A DNA stretch of 12,543 nt from an uncultured Gemmiger sp. (GTDB lineage: Bacteria; Bacillota; Clostridia; Oscillospirales; Ruminococcaceae). The stretch spans positions 1-12,543 of the forward strand of contig CAUEKL010000048.1 of the NCBI GenBank assembly GCA_959018215.1, written 5' to 3'. Positions 1 to 6,440 of this stretch are shown piece after piece (the stretch's first letter is position 1; every line of letters begins with the position of its first letter). Under the pieces are notes generated by a model. That model worked only from the letters and a program-made list of their open reading frames with translations, was not told where the DNA came from and made no database searches. Made by a program: the position numbers and the translations under genes.

Positions 1-1304
1 GTGCAGGGGTCGGTGGGTTGGGGCATGGTGGTGGTGTAACCCAGCAGCGCCACAGCACCGGTGGCGATGACAGCCGCAAAAGAGGTGATGAGTTTGTCCA
101 CCAGGCTGTAGGTACCAGAGACCACCGCCGGGATATACCGGCCGGAGCGGTCCAGCTCAAAGTCGATGGCATCGGCCATGTAAGAGGTGTTGGAGGTGGT
201 GATGCACATGTTGGAGCCATTGAGCAGCAGGTTCAGGACCGTGTAGATGATCATGGCCGGGCTGCCCATGACGCCGATCTGGGACGGGTCAATGACCAGG
301 AAGAAGACCACCAGCACCACCGTGATGGCCATGCTCACATAGGACCAGGTGACAATGCCCTTCTTGCTGCCGTGTTTGCCCACATACCTGGCTCCGAAGG
401 CTGCGAAGAAGATGGAAGGCACCATGCTGATGACCGTCAGGATGGTGGCCAGGCCCATGTTGCCGATAAGGATGCCACTAAAAAGCGTGTTGATAATGGC
501 CTGGCTGGCCACCTGCTGGGCCAGCTTGTCCGATGCGTTGGAGGCAATGTAGCACTGCAGGGGTTTGTTGTGCATCAGCACCTCAACGATATCCGCCATT
601 TTTAGCGGCTCAGATTTTTTGGTCCCCATAAAGGTTTCGGGCTTATCATAAGAGGAAACACCCAGGCAGACCAGGATGGTACCCACAGCAGCCACCACCA
701 AAGTAATAGCGCAGGCTGCGGAAAGGAAGGCCTGATTGTACTGGCCGCCGAACATGGGCAGCAGCACCACGTTCATCACCATGGACATGGCCATGGGCAC
801 CAGGTAGTTGAAGGCGGTGGTCCACACACCGATGGTGGGGCGCTGGGTGGGGTCGTTAGTCATAATGGCCGGAATGGTCTGAGCCGTCATATTGGTAATG
901 GTATATCCGATGACATAGACCACATACATGAGGGCGAAGGTCACCAGGCCCAGCCCTTTGGAGGAGAAGCCGGTGAACATACCGTAGAGGGCAGCTGCCT
1001 CAATGAGGTAACCCACCACCATCAGAATGCGCAGCTTGCCGAACCGGGTGTTGACCCGATCATACACAAAGGCCAGCAGCGGGTCGGTGATGGCGTCCAG
1101 AATACGGGAGCAGGTCAGGATAATGCCCACGGCGGCAGTGGTGATGCCATAGCCGATGCTGGCGGAATAGCTGGCCATGCCAATGAGAGAGTACACGCTC
1201 ATACCCACAAGGCCATTGCAGGCGTAGCAGATGATCTGCCAGAGTTTGGCGCGGCGGTACTGGACGCCGTCGATTTCGCTGGCGCTGAGATGTTTTTTGG
1301 ACAT
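1..1304 (-). CDS. GPH-family sugar:cation symporter (MelB-like), 3' end outside window
   Basis: Predicted inner-membrane transporter that imports a glycoside or oligosaccharide with a cation. The ATG is at 1304 on the minus strand, preceded by AAGGAGGAG about 6 bases upstream. About 434 codons are visible, close to the usual 450-480 of the family, so only the last residues lie beyond position 1. Two signatures of the glycoside-pentoside-hexuronide family are readable: D70-AIT-D74-P followed by YDRVNTRFGKLR in the loop after the second helix, and near residue 380 MADAIDFELDRSGR, matching the family's MaDaIDY-E--tG-R motif. Most of the rest is hydrophobic helices. It diverges from the GH1 glycosidase gene, the classic pairing of importer and hydrolase. 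Substrate cannot be read from sequence; a beta-glycoside is the inference from its partner. The family is confident, the substrate is not. Confidence 0.93.
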   Translation of the reverse strand, partial: MSKKHLSASEIDGVQYRRAKLWQIICYACNGLVGMSVYSLIGMASYSASIGYGITTAAVGIILTCSRILDAITDPLLAFVYDRVNTRFGKLRILMVVGYLIEAAALYGMFTGFSSKGLGLVTFALMYVVYVIGYTITNMTAQTIPAIMTNDPTQRPTIGVWTTAFNYLVPMAMSMVMNVVLLPMFGGQYNQAFLSAACAITLVVAAVGTILVCLGVSSYDKPETFMGTKKSEPLKMADIVEVLMHNKPLQCYIASNASDKLAQQVASQAIINTLFSGILIGNMGLATILTVISMVPSIFFAAFGARYVGKHGSKKGIVTWSYVSMAITVVLVVFFLVIDPSQIGVMGSPAMIIYTVLNLLLNGSNMCITTSNTSYMADAIDFELDRSGRYIPAVVSGTYSLVDKLITSFAAVIATGAVALLGYTTTMPQPTDPC

Positions 1305-1352
1305 ACGATTTCTCCTCCTTGAAAAGTGTGCAGCGGTTTTGTTTGTGTTTTC

Positions 1353-1386
1353 ACTATAGCAGACCGCCATTGCAAGGGAGAGTCAA
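1353..1386 (-). promoter_or_regulatory. Predicted promoter of the symporter gene
   Basis: On the minus strand TGCTATAGT (1361-1353) is an extended -10 element. A good TTGACT lies at 1386-1381, but the spacer is 22 bases, too long for a standard -35, so the extended -10 may carry recognition or an activator may help. The ribosome binding site AAGGAGGAG sits at 1320-1312, just before the ATG at 1304. Confidence 0.5.
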
Positions 1387-1422
1387 TTATCAACAAACTG
1401 GTGTAATTATTCGTGCGCTTTC

Positions 1423-1473
1423 TTCGCATACATTATTTTTTATCCCTTATTCACAATTTTTGTTTCATGCGAA
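1423..1473. repeat. Spaced inverted repeat between symporter and GH1 genes
   Basis: TTCGCAT at 1423-1429 is the exact inverse of ATGCGAA at 1467-1473, separated by 37 AT-rich bases (44 bases, about four helical turns, between arm centres). The second arm ends about 14 bases upstream of the -10 element of the GH1 promoter. Position and helical phasing would suit a regulator binding two half-sites, possibly the nearby AraC-type protein. A 7-base match could also arise by chance. Confidence 0.35.
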
Positions 1474-1484
1474 TCCGGCAGGTA

Positions 1485-1493
1485 TGGTATGAT
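1485..1493 (+). promoter_or_regulatory. Predicted promoter of the GH1 gene
   Basis: TGGTATGAT at 1485-1493 is an extended -10 element (TGn plus TATGAT). No convincing -35 lies 16-18 bases upstream; the nearest candidate, TTTCAT at 1463-1468, has a 19-base spacer. The ribosome binding site AAAGGAGG at 1531-1538 is 7 bases before the ATG at 1546. A weak core promoter with inverted repeats just upstream fits an activated sugar gene. Confidence 0.5.
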
Positions 1494-1545
1494 ACGGACA
1501 AGGAAATAGAATTTGACGTTTCTATAAGAAAAAGGAGGAGCATCC

Positions 1546-2847
1546 ATGCAGAAATTTGCAAAAGGTTTTCTGGTAGGCGCTGCCACGGCAGCCCACCAGG
1601 TAGAAGGCAACAACATTCATTCCGATTACTGGGCCCAGGAACAACTGCCCCACTCCAGCTTTACCGAGCCCAGCGGCATCGCCTGCGACCATTATACCCG
1701 CTATGAAGAAGATATCCGGCTGCTGGCCGAAGCAGGGCTCAATGCCTACCGCTTTTCCATTGAGTGGGCACGCATCGAACCGGAGGAAGGCGAGTTTGAC
1801 GCCGCCGAGGTGGAGCACTACCGCAAGGTCATTGCCTGCTGCAAGGCCCACGGGGTGGAGCCGGTTGTGACCCTGCTGCATTTCACCAGTCCTAAATGGC
1901 TGATCGCCAAGGGTGGCTGGGAAGCGGAGTCCACCATCGCTTATTTCAAGCGGTATGTTACTTATGTAATGGAACAGCTGGGCAGTGAGCTGCACATTGT
2001 CTGCACCATCAACGAAGCCAACATGGGGCTGCAGCTGGCGGCCATCTCCAAGCGGTTCCGACTGATGGCCGAACAGGCGGCCAAGTCTGCTGCCGCTGCG
2101 GGCAAATCCGCCGAAGGCACCGTCCAGGTGGGCATGAACTTCCAGAAGATGATGGAAAACATGAAATACGCTGCCACGGAAAACGCCGGGGTTTTCGGTG
2201 ATCCCCAGCCCAAGGTCTTTGTCAGCGAGCGCACCCCCGAAGGGGATCTGCTGGTCATGCGTGCCCACGCCGCCGCCCGGGAAGCCATCCGGGCCATCTG
2301 CCCCCATGTCAAGGTGGGCCTGACCCTCTCCCTCCATGACCTGCAGGCTCAGCCGGGGGGAGAACCCTTTGCTGACGCCGCATGGCAGGAGGAGTTCACT
2401 CACTACCTGCCCTATATTCAGGAAGATGACTTCCTGGGCGTGCAGAACTACACCCGCACTTTGTACGGTCCCACCGGCCAGCTGCCCGCCCCGGAGGGTG
2501 CGGAACTGACCCAGATGGACTATGAATTCTATCCCCAGGCCCTGGAACATGTGCTGCGCAAGGTTGCCAAAGACTTCCACGGCGATTTGATCGTCACGGA
2601 GAACGGCATTGCCACCGCCGACGACACCCGCCGGGTAGCGTTTATCGAGCAAGCCTTGGCCGGGGTACAGCGCTGTCTGGCTGACGGTATGCCGGTGAAA
2701 GGCTACTTCCACTGGAGCCTGATGGACAACTTCGAGTGGCAGAAAGGCTTTGCCATGAACTTCGGGCTCATTGCCGTGGACCGCACTACCATGGCCCGTA
2801 CACCCAAGCCCAGTTTGGCAGTACTGGGCAGTTACGCCGGGAAATAA
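1546..2847 (+). CDS. Glycoside hydrolase family 1 beta-glycosidase (non-phospho type)
   Basis: Predicted cytoplasmic retaining beta-glycosidase (beta-glucosidase or similar) of 433 residues, a normal length for a GH1 TIM barrel; no signal peptide is seen. The start has an excellent ribosome binding site (AAAGGAGG, 7 bases). Family landmarks in order: GAATAAHQVEG (11-21), the acid/base Glu157 in TINEAN, the nucleophile Glu352 in VTENG, and HWSLMDNFEW (389-398). The NFEW Glu397 contacts free sugar hydroxyls in beta-glucosidases, whereas 6-phospho-beta-glycosidases carry a different, phosphate-binding loop here. Hence unphosphorylated substrates are expected, consistent with the divergent symporter. 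Odd points: the acid/base motif reads NEAN rather than the usual NEP, and the segment after strand 3 reads HFTSPKWL instead of HWDLPQWL. These suggest a divergent GH1 subgroup whose substrate may not be a simple beta-glucoside. Confidence 0.93.
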   Translation: MQKFAKGFLVGAATAAHQVEGNNIHSDYWAQEQLPHSSFTEPSGIACDHYTRYEEDIRLLAEAGLNAYRFSIEWARIEPEEGEFDAAEVEHYRKVIACCKAHGVEPVVTLLHFTSPKWLIAKGGWEAESTIAYFKRYVTYVMEQLGSELHIVCTINEANMGLQLAAISKRFRLMAEQAAKSAAAAGKSAEGTVQVGMNFQKMMENMKYAATENAGVFGDPQPKVFVSERTPEGDLLVMRAHAAAREAIRAICPHVKVGLTLSLHDLQAQPGGEPFADAAWQEEFTHYLPYIQEDDFLGVQNYTRTLYGPTGQLPAPEGAELTQMDYEFYPQALEHVLRKVAKDFHGDLIVTENGIATADDTRRVAFIEQALAGVQRCLADGMPVKGYFHWSLMDNFEWQKGFAMNFGLIAVDRTTMARTPKPSLAVLGSYAGK

Positions 2848-2852
2848 ATCCG

Positions 2853-2880
2853 AAAGGGCTGTCTGTACGGCAGCCCTTTT
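2853..2880 (+). terminator. Intrinsic terminator after the GH1 gene
   Basis: AAAGGGCTG (2854-2862 region) pairs with CAGCCCTTT (2871-2879), a 9-bp stem with an 8-base loop ending in TTTT. It starts 6 bases after the GH1 stop codon and separates that gene from the regulator downstream, which has its own promoter. Confidence 0.8.
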
Positions 2881-2884
2881 CTCA

Positions 2885-2909
2885 TGATATAATAACGGCA
2901 AGTGAGGTG
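2885..2909 (+). promoter_or_regulatory. Promoter and ribosome binding site that decide the start of the AraC-type gene
   Basis: TGATATAAT at 2885-2893 is a perfect consensus extended -10. A -35 would fall inside the preceding terminator and is poor (CTGTAC at 2863-2868, spacer 19). GAGGTG at 2904-2909 lies 6 bases before GTG 2916. The reading frame is open further upstream into the GH1 gene, but that part lies before this promoter, so GTG 2916 is the preferred start. Confidence 0.65.
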
Positions 2910-2915
2910 ATTCCG

Positions 2916-4115
2916 GTGGAAGTTTTTCAGAATATGACATTGCTGGCGGAGCTGGTGCAGTGCGGCGGCCCGATTTTTACCTGGTGCTACGACGAAAAAG
3001 GGACTCTGCTGCGCAGCAACTGCCCGGACGAAGCCTTTTTGTCCGGCGTTTTTGATCTGTTCGGCTGCAAACAGCAGATGATAGAATACGGCGCCGACCA
3101 TGATACCCCCATTACCCTCGGGACCGCCTTGGGAATCCTGTGGGCGGCCGCCTTCGAAAAAGAGGCCGGGAAACTGAAACGTTCTTGGGTGATGGGACCG
3201 GTGTTCTACCAGGATGTTTCCATTCGGGGCATTGAACAGGGACTGCAGTATTACAGTCATCTGGAAACCAGCGTTTCCTGGACGATGCACCTGCAGCAGG
3301 TTCTGACCAAAATCCCTGTGCTGCAAAATACCATCCTGCACCGCTACACCCTGATGATGCACTATTGCCTGACGGGAATCCATCTGGAAATCAGCGACAT
3401 CAACAGTGAAACCCTGCCTCAAGTGAACGATTCGGCCCATGCCCCTACCCATGACCGTCACAAAGTCTGGATGGCGGAACAGGGACTTTTACAGATGGTA
3501 CGCACCGGGGATCTGAATTACAAGCAGGCCCTGTCCAACAGTATGAGCGTCAGCACCGGAGTGCCTGTGCGGAGCGACGACGCATTGCGTCAAAGCAAAA
3601 TTTCGGTGATCGTGTTCACCTCCCTGGTGTGCCGTGCAGCCATCGAGGGCGGGCTATCCCCCGAAGAAGCCTATGCATTGGGGGACAGCTATATCCAGGC
3701 TGCCGAGTCTGCCAAAACCCTGGATAATCTGAACCCTCTGAGCCATATGATGTACGATGACTTTATCCGCCGGGTTCATAAATGCCGCACCAATCCCAAG
3801 CTCAGCCGTCCGGTGCAGCAATGCGTGGATTATATCGAGATGCATCTGGACCAGAAGATCCGTGCCTCCGATCTTGCTTCCGTGGTGGGCTATACCGAAT
3901 ATTACCTTACCCATAAGTTCAAAGCCGAAACCGGGCTTTGCATCAATGACTACATCAAGTTTGCCAAAATCGAGCGAGCAAAGGTCCTCCTGAAAAGCAC
4001 CAACCAGACAGTACAGGAGATTGCCGCTTCCCTGTGTTTCAGCACCCGCAACTATTTCAGCCGGATCTTTCAGGAAGTGACCGGCCAAACGCCCATGGAA
4101 TACCGGGAAGGATGA
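2916..4115 (+). CDS. AraC/XylS-family transcriptional regulator
   Basis: Predicted DNA-binding regulator of 399 residues from GTG 2916. The last ~100 residues form a standard AraC double helix-turn-helix, from VQQCVDYIEMHLDQKI through ASDLASVVGYTEYYLTHKFK to the second unit VQEIAASLCFSTRNYFSRIFQEVTGQTPMEYR. The N-terminal ~290 residues have no recognisable cupin; a mid-region with AEQGLLQMVRTGD and CRAAIEGGLSPEEAYALGD resembles the helical linker of many Clostridia AraC-type sugar regulators. The gene lies directly downstream of the GH1 gene behind a terminator, so local control of the symporter/GH1 pair (and perhaps the GH78 operon) is the likely role. This is inference; no ligand is evident. 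The in-frame opening back to 2736 overlaps the GH1 gene and was not used. It converges on the tetR-type gene. Confidence 0.9.
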   Translation: MEVFQNMTLLAELVQCGGPIFTWCYDEKGTLLRSNCPDEAFLSGVFDLFGCKQQMIEYGADHDTPITLGTALGILWAAAFEKEAGKLKRSWVMGPVFYQDVSIRGIEQGLQYYSHLETSVSWTMHLQQVLTKIPVLQNTILHRYTLMMHYCLTGIHLEISDINSETLPQVNDSAHAPTHDRHKVWMAEQGLLQMVRTGDLNYKQALSNSMSVSTGVPVRSDDALRQSKISVIVFTSLVCRAAIEGGLSPEEAYALGDSYIQAAESAKTLDNLNPLSHMMYDDFIRRVHKCRTNPKLSRPVQQCVDYIEMHLDQKIRASDLASVVGYTEYYLTHKFKAETGLCINDYIKFAKIERAKVLLKSTNQTVQEIAASLCFSTRNYFSRIFQEVTGQTPMEYREG

Positions 4116-4134
4116 ACCTCCCATTTTATACACC

Positions 4135-4172
4135 AAAACAGACAGCGAAGGGACTTCTTCGCTGTCTGTTTT
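4135..4172. terminator. Bidirectional terminator between araC-type and tetR-type genes
   Basis: AAAACAGACAGCGAAG (4135-4150) pairs perfectly over 16 bp with CTTCGCTGTCTGTTTT (4157-4172) around a 6-base loop. The outer A:T ends give a U-run on both strands, so one hairpin can stop both convergent genes. The tetR-type stop codon is only 3 bases away (4175). Confidence 0.9.
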
Positions 4173-4174
4173 CT

Positions 4175-4747
4175 TTATAGAGAACTGGTCGGTGGCTCCA
4201 CGCCGGCCGCGCCGGTACACAGCGCCGCAATGGCCGCCGCCACCTGTTCCGGCGGCGCTTTTCGGCCGCCGTGCAGCCAGTACGACATCACGCCGGAAGC
4301 CCCCGCAAACAGAAAGGTATTCTGCATACCCCGCCAGCCGTCATCCAACTCGTTGCGGTCGCCCGAGCCCCGTCGCAGGTCCATATAGCGAAAGCAGCGC
4401 CCCACCACCCGGTGCAGAAAGGCATTGTCCGGGCTTTGCCGCGTCAGAATCGCCAGAAAATCTTCATCATTCTGCAGTTTTTGCAGCATGGAAAGCAGAA
4501 CCGCCTGCACGCCCCTGCCCCGGGTACTCGCCAGGGTCTCTTCCAGTTTGTCCAGGGCCTGCTCTTGCAACTGTTCCATCAGATCATAACAGTCCTGGAA
4601 ATGCCGGTAAAAAGTACCCCGGTTGATCTGCGCCAAGGCACAGATTTCCTTGACGGTAATCTTTTCCATGGGCTTTTGCCGCAGAAGTTGCCAGAACGCT
4701 GTGGTGATGATCTGCCGCGTATAGCGGGTACGGGGGTCAGTTTGCAT
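4175..4747 (-). CDS. TetR/AcrR-family transcriptional repressor
   Basis: Predicted homodimeric repressor of 190 residues. The N-terminal helix-turn-helix is clear: RYTRQIITTAFWQLLRQKP, then EKITVKEICALAQINRGTFYRHFQ with the typical recognition helix NRGTFYRHF, roughly residues 8-52. The C-terminal ligand domain is helical and ends with GVMSYWLHGGRKAPPEQVAAAI, a pattern common in Clostridia TetR proteins. ATG 4747 was chosen because AAGGAG lies 7 bases upstream; the frame stays open to 4792 but without such a site. It diverges from the MATE efflux gene across a 168-base gap holding palindromic promoter sequences, so it very likely represses that gene and itself, with an exported compound as inducer. 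The effector cannot be predicted. Confidence 0.92.
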   Translation of the reverse strand: MQTDPRTRYTRQIITTAFWQLLRQKPMEKITVKEICALAQINRGTFYRHFQDCYDLMEQLQEQALDKLEETLASTRGRGVQAVLLSMLQKLQNDEDFLAILTRQSPDNAFLHRVVGRCFRYMDLRRGSGDRNELDDGWRGMQNTFLFAGASGVMSYWLHGGRKAPPEQVAAAIAALCTGAAGVEPPTSSL

Positions 4748-4818
4748 GTTTGTGCTCCTTTTTGCAACAGTTTGCGGGCATATGTCGCACAAAACAACAG
4801 CTGCCGCTCTATTGCTGA

Positions 4819-4868
4819 TTGCTCCTTGCTTTTGTCCTCAGTATACTGAAAAGCAAGAAGAAAAGCAA
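4819..4868. promoter_or_regulatory. Overlapping divergent promoters and probable TetR operator
   Basis: The plus-strand promoter is TTGCTC (4819-4824), 17 bases, TATACT (4842-4847). The minus-strand promoter is TTGCTT (4868-4863), 17 bases, TATACT (4845-4840). Both -10 elements overlap inside the perfect 12-bp palindrome TCAGTATACTGA (4838-4849). A second, larger inverted repeat, CTTGCTTTT (4825-4833) and AAAAGCAAG (4849-4857), brackets it. A TetR dimer bound here would shut off both genes. No other palindrome of this quality was noticed in the gap. Confidence 0.7.
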
Positions 4869-4915
4869 CACATGTTCACAAAATCACCACACGTTCTTTT
4901 CGCAGGAGGATATGT

Positions 4916-6271
4916 ATGCAGAGCGAACGACTGTTCAAGGAGGCGCCTGTCTGGCAGGCTATCGGTGCGCTGGTGGGCCCATCTGTCCTATCGGTCCTGG
5001 TTATGGTCATTTATAATATGACCGACCTGTTTTTTATCGGATTGCTGAAGAACACCGCCCTGACTGCGGCAGTGGCAGTGGTCGGGCCGGTCTTTACCCT
5101 GGCTTCCGCCGGTGCCACTGTGCTGGGCATGGGCGGTTGTGCCGTGGTGGCCGGTTCTTTGGGCGCAGGAGACCGTCAGGATGCCCGGTGCGTTTCCAGT
5201 CTTTGCGGTTGGTGTGCCCTTCTGACCGGCGTACTCTTAGCCGTGGTACTGAATCTGTTTTGCGAACCGATTCTGTATTTGCTAGGCACCAATGCCGAGA
5301 TTCTGCCTTACGCCACCCATTACTTGCGTATCCTGGCTCTGGGTGCCCCGGCCATGATTTTCTCCGTCTCTGCGGCGAGCCTTCTGCGGGCGGACGGTGC
5401 CATCCGCCGGGGGCTTGCAGGCAATCTGGCAGGCAGTATCACCAACATTTTTCTGGACCCACTTTTCATCCTGGGCTTCGGCTGGAATATTGCCGGGGCT
5501 GCCGCTGCTACCATGCTAGGCAATCTGGTGGCCAGCGGGATTTACCTGCACCACATTCTCCGTCGGTCTGAAGTTCTGAGTCTGAGCCCTTCCGCTGCCC
5601 TGCGTCGCCCCGCCCGGCTGGGTCGGGTTCTGGCCCTGGGACTGCCCAACGGGGTAAGCAGTCTGTTGAGCGGCCTGGCGGGCAGTTTCAGCAACCGGCT
5701 GCTGGCCGCCTACGGCACCAACGCCCTGGCTGCCATGGCAGCCGCCGACAAATCCGCCATGGTCGTAACCCTTGTCCAGATGGGCATCTGTATGGGATTG
5801 CAGCCCTTGTTGTCCTACAATGTAGGCGGACGGAATCTGCCCCGGCTGCGGGCAGTCCTGAGCAGAAGTTTTGGGCTGACCGTGGGCTTCGGTACCCTGT
5901 TTGCTCTGTTTTGCCTGCTGGCGCAACGACCGCTGATCGGGCTGTTCTTATCCGATCCCGAGGCCATATCCCTGGCTCGCCAGTTGCTTCCCTGGCTGCT
6001 GGCAGGCAGTCCGCTGCTGGGTCTTTACTATCTGGGCATCAATTTCCTGCAGGCCGCCGGGTATGCCGGCAGTGCCACCCTGCTCTCCGCACTGCGCCAG
6101 GGCGTGCTGTTGGTTCCGGCCTTGTACGGGTTTCATCACTTGTTGGGGCTGCCCGGCCTGGCGGCTGCCCGTGCCGCCACCGACCTGCTCAGCGCGGCCA
6201 TTGCCCTGCTGCTCTTCCTTTTGGTCTGGCGCAAACTGACAAGCGGTATCCGACTGCAAACCTGCCCGTAA
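4916..6271 (+). CDS. MATE-family multidrug efflux transporter
   Basis: Predicted inner-membrane exporter of 451 residues, the family's usual size, with about twelve hydrophobic segments in two MatE repeats. The first repeat begins at PSVLSVLVMVIYNMTDLFFIG (about residues 22-42), a hallmark of DinF/MepA-type members in Firmicutes. The domain boundary is near residue 235, and the second repeat opens with LGLPNGVSSLLSGLAGSFSN. Such proteins expel cationic drugs or metabolites using a sodium or proton gradient. AGGAGG at 4904-4909 is 6 bases before the ATG. Control by the divergent TetR-type protein is expected from layout. Being next to glycoside genes, it might export freed plant aglycones, but that is speculation. 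The family call is firm; the substrate is unknown. Confidence 0.93.
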   Translation: MQSERLFKEAPVWQAIGALVGPSVLSVLVMVIYNMTDLFFIGLLKNTALTAAVAVVGPVFTLASAGATVLGMGGCAVVAGSLGAGDRQDARCVSSLCGWCALLTGVLLAVVLNLFCEPILYLLGTNAEILPYATHYLRILALGAPAMIFSVSAASLLRADGAIRRGLAGNLAGSITNIFLDPLFILGFGWNIAGAAAATMLGNLVASGIYLHHILRRSEVLSLSPSAALRRPARLGRVLALGLPNGVSSLLSGLAGSFSNRLLAAYGTNALAAMAAADKSAMVVTLVQMGICMGLQPLLSYNVGGRNLPRLRAVLSRSFGLTVGFGTLFALFCLLAQRPLIGLFLSDPEAISLARQLLPWLLAGSPLLGLYYLGINFLQAAGYAGSATLLSALRQGVLLVPALYGFHHLLGLPGLAAARAATDLLSAAIALLLFLLVWRKLTSGIRLQTCP

Positions 6272-6305
6272 AACGATCCAGCGGATTGTCCTCGCAGCCT
6301 ACAGG

Positions 6306-6323
6306 ATGGACAGGGTCCATTTT
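6306..6323 (+). terminator. Weak intrinsic terminator after the MATE gene
   Basis: ATGGAC (6306-6311) pairs with GTCCAT (6315-6320) around a 3-base loop and is followed by TTT (6321-6323), 35 bases after the MATE stop codon. The stem is short and the T-run modest, so termination may be partial. Confidence 0.4.
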
Positions 6324-6335
6324 CCCAATTGGTGC

Positions 6336-6354
6336 GAATTTTGCATGAAAATTC
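6336..6354. promoter_or_regulatory. Dyad upstream of the rhamnosidase promoter, candidate operator
   Basis: GAATTTT (6336-6342) and AAAATTC (6348-6354) form a perfect inverted repeat around GCATG. Its centre is about 59 bases upstream of the -10 element, a position typical for an activator site rather than a repressor site. The bound protein is unknown; the AraC-type regulator of the window is one candidate. Confidence 0.4.
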
Positions 6355-6400
6355 ATCCCGCATCCCAAATTATCACCCCTCGTAGGCGCTGCATATTCGC

Positions 6401-6406
6401 TATAAT
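6401..6406 (+). promoter_or_regulatory. Predicted -10 element of the GH78 operon
   Basis: TATAAT at 6401-6406 matches consensus exactly and lies 35 bases before the GTG start at 6441. There is no credible -35 at the correct distance and no TGn extension, which suggests dependence on an activator. The ribosome binding region AAGGGAAAGGA (about 6420-6430) is about 10 bases from the start codon. Confidence 0.5.
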
Positions 6407-6440
6407 AAAATCAATCTAAAAGGGAAAGGACTGCAGAACC

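Noticed and set aside
18..605. Plus-strand frame rich in His, Gly, Asp opposite the symporter
   Set aside because: Antisense to the GPH symporter, whose family motifs are read on the minus strand; low-complexity His/Gly composition is a shadow effect.
1340..1353. Catabolite-control (cre) site near the symporter start
   Set aside because: The minus-strand TGAAAACACAAACA resembles the cre consensus at most positions but lacks the central CG and its symmetry, the most conserved part.
2736..2915. Upstream extension of the AraC-type gene into the GH1 gene
   Set aside because: The extension would start within GH1 and span its terminator; a consensus promoter and ribosome binding site lie right before GTG 2916.
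1522..2940. Long minus-strand frame (472 codons) opposite the GH1 gene
   Set aside because: It covers an unmistakable GH1 gene in antisense, has no recognisable domain, and runs through the terminator and promoter of the neighbours; long antisense frames are common in GC-rich coding DNA.
4748..4792. Earlier ATG (4792) for the tetR-type gene
   Set aside because: There is no ribosome binding site before it, and it adds 15 residues ahead of the usual TetR N-terminus; ATG 4747 has AAGGAG at 7 bases.
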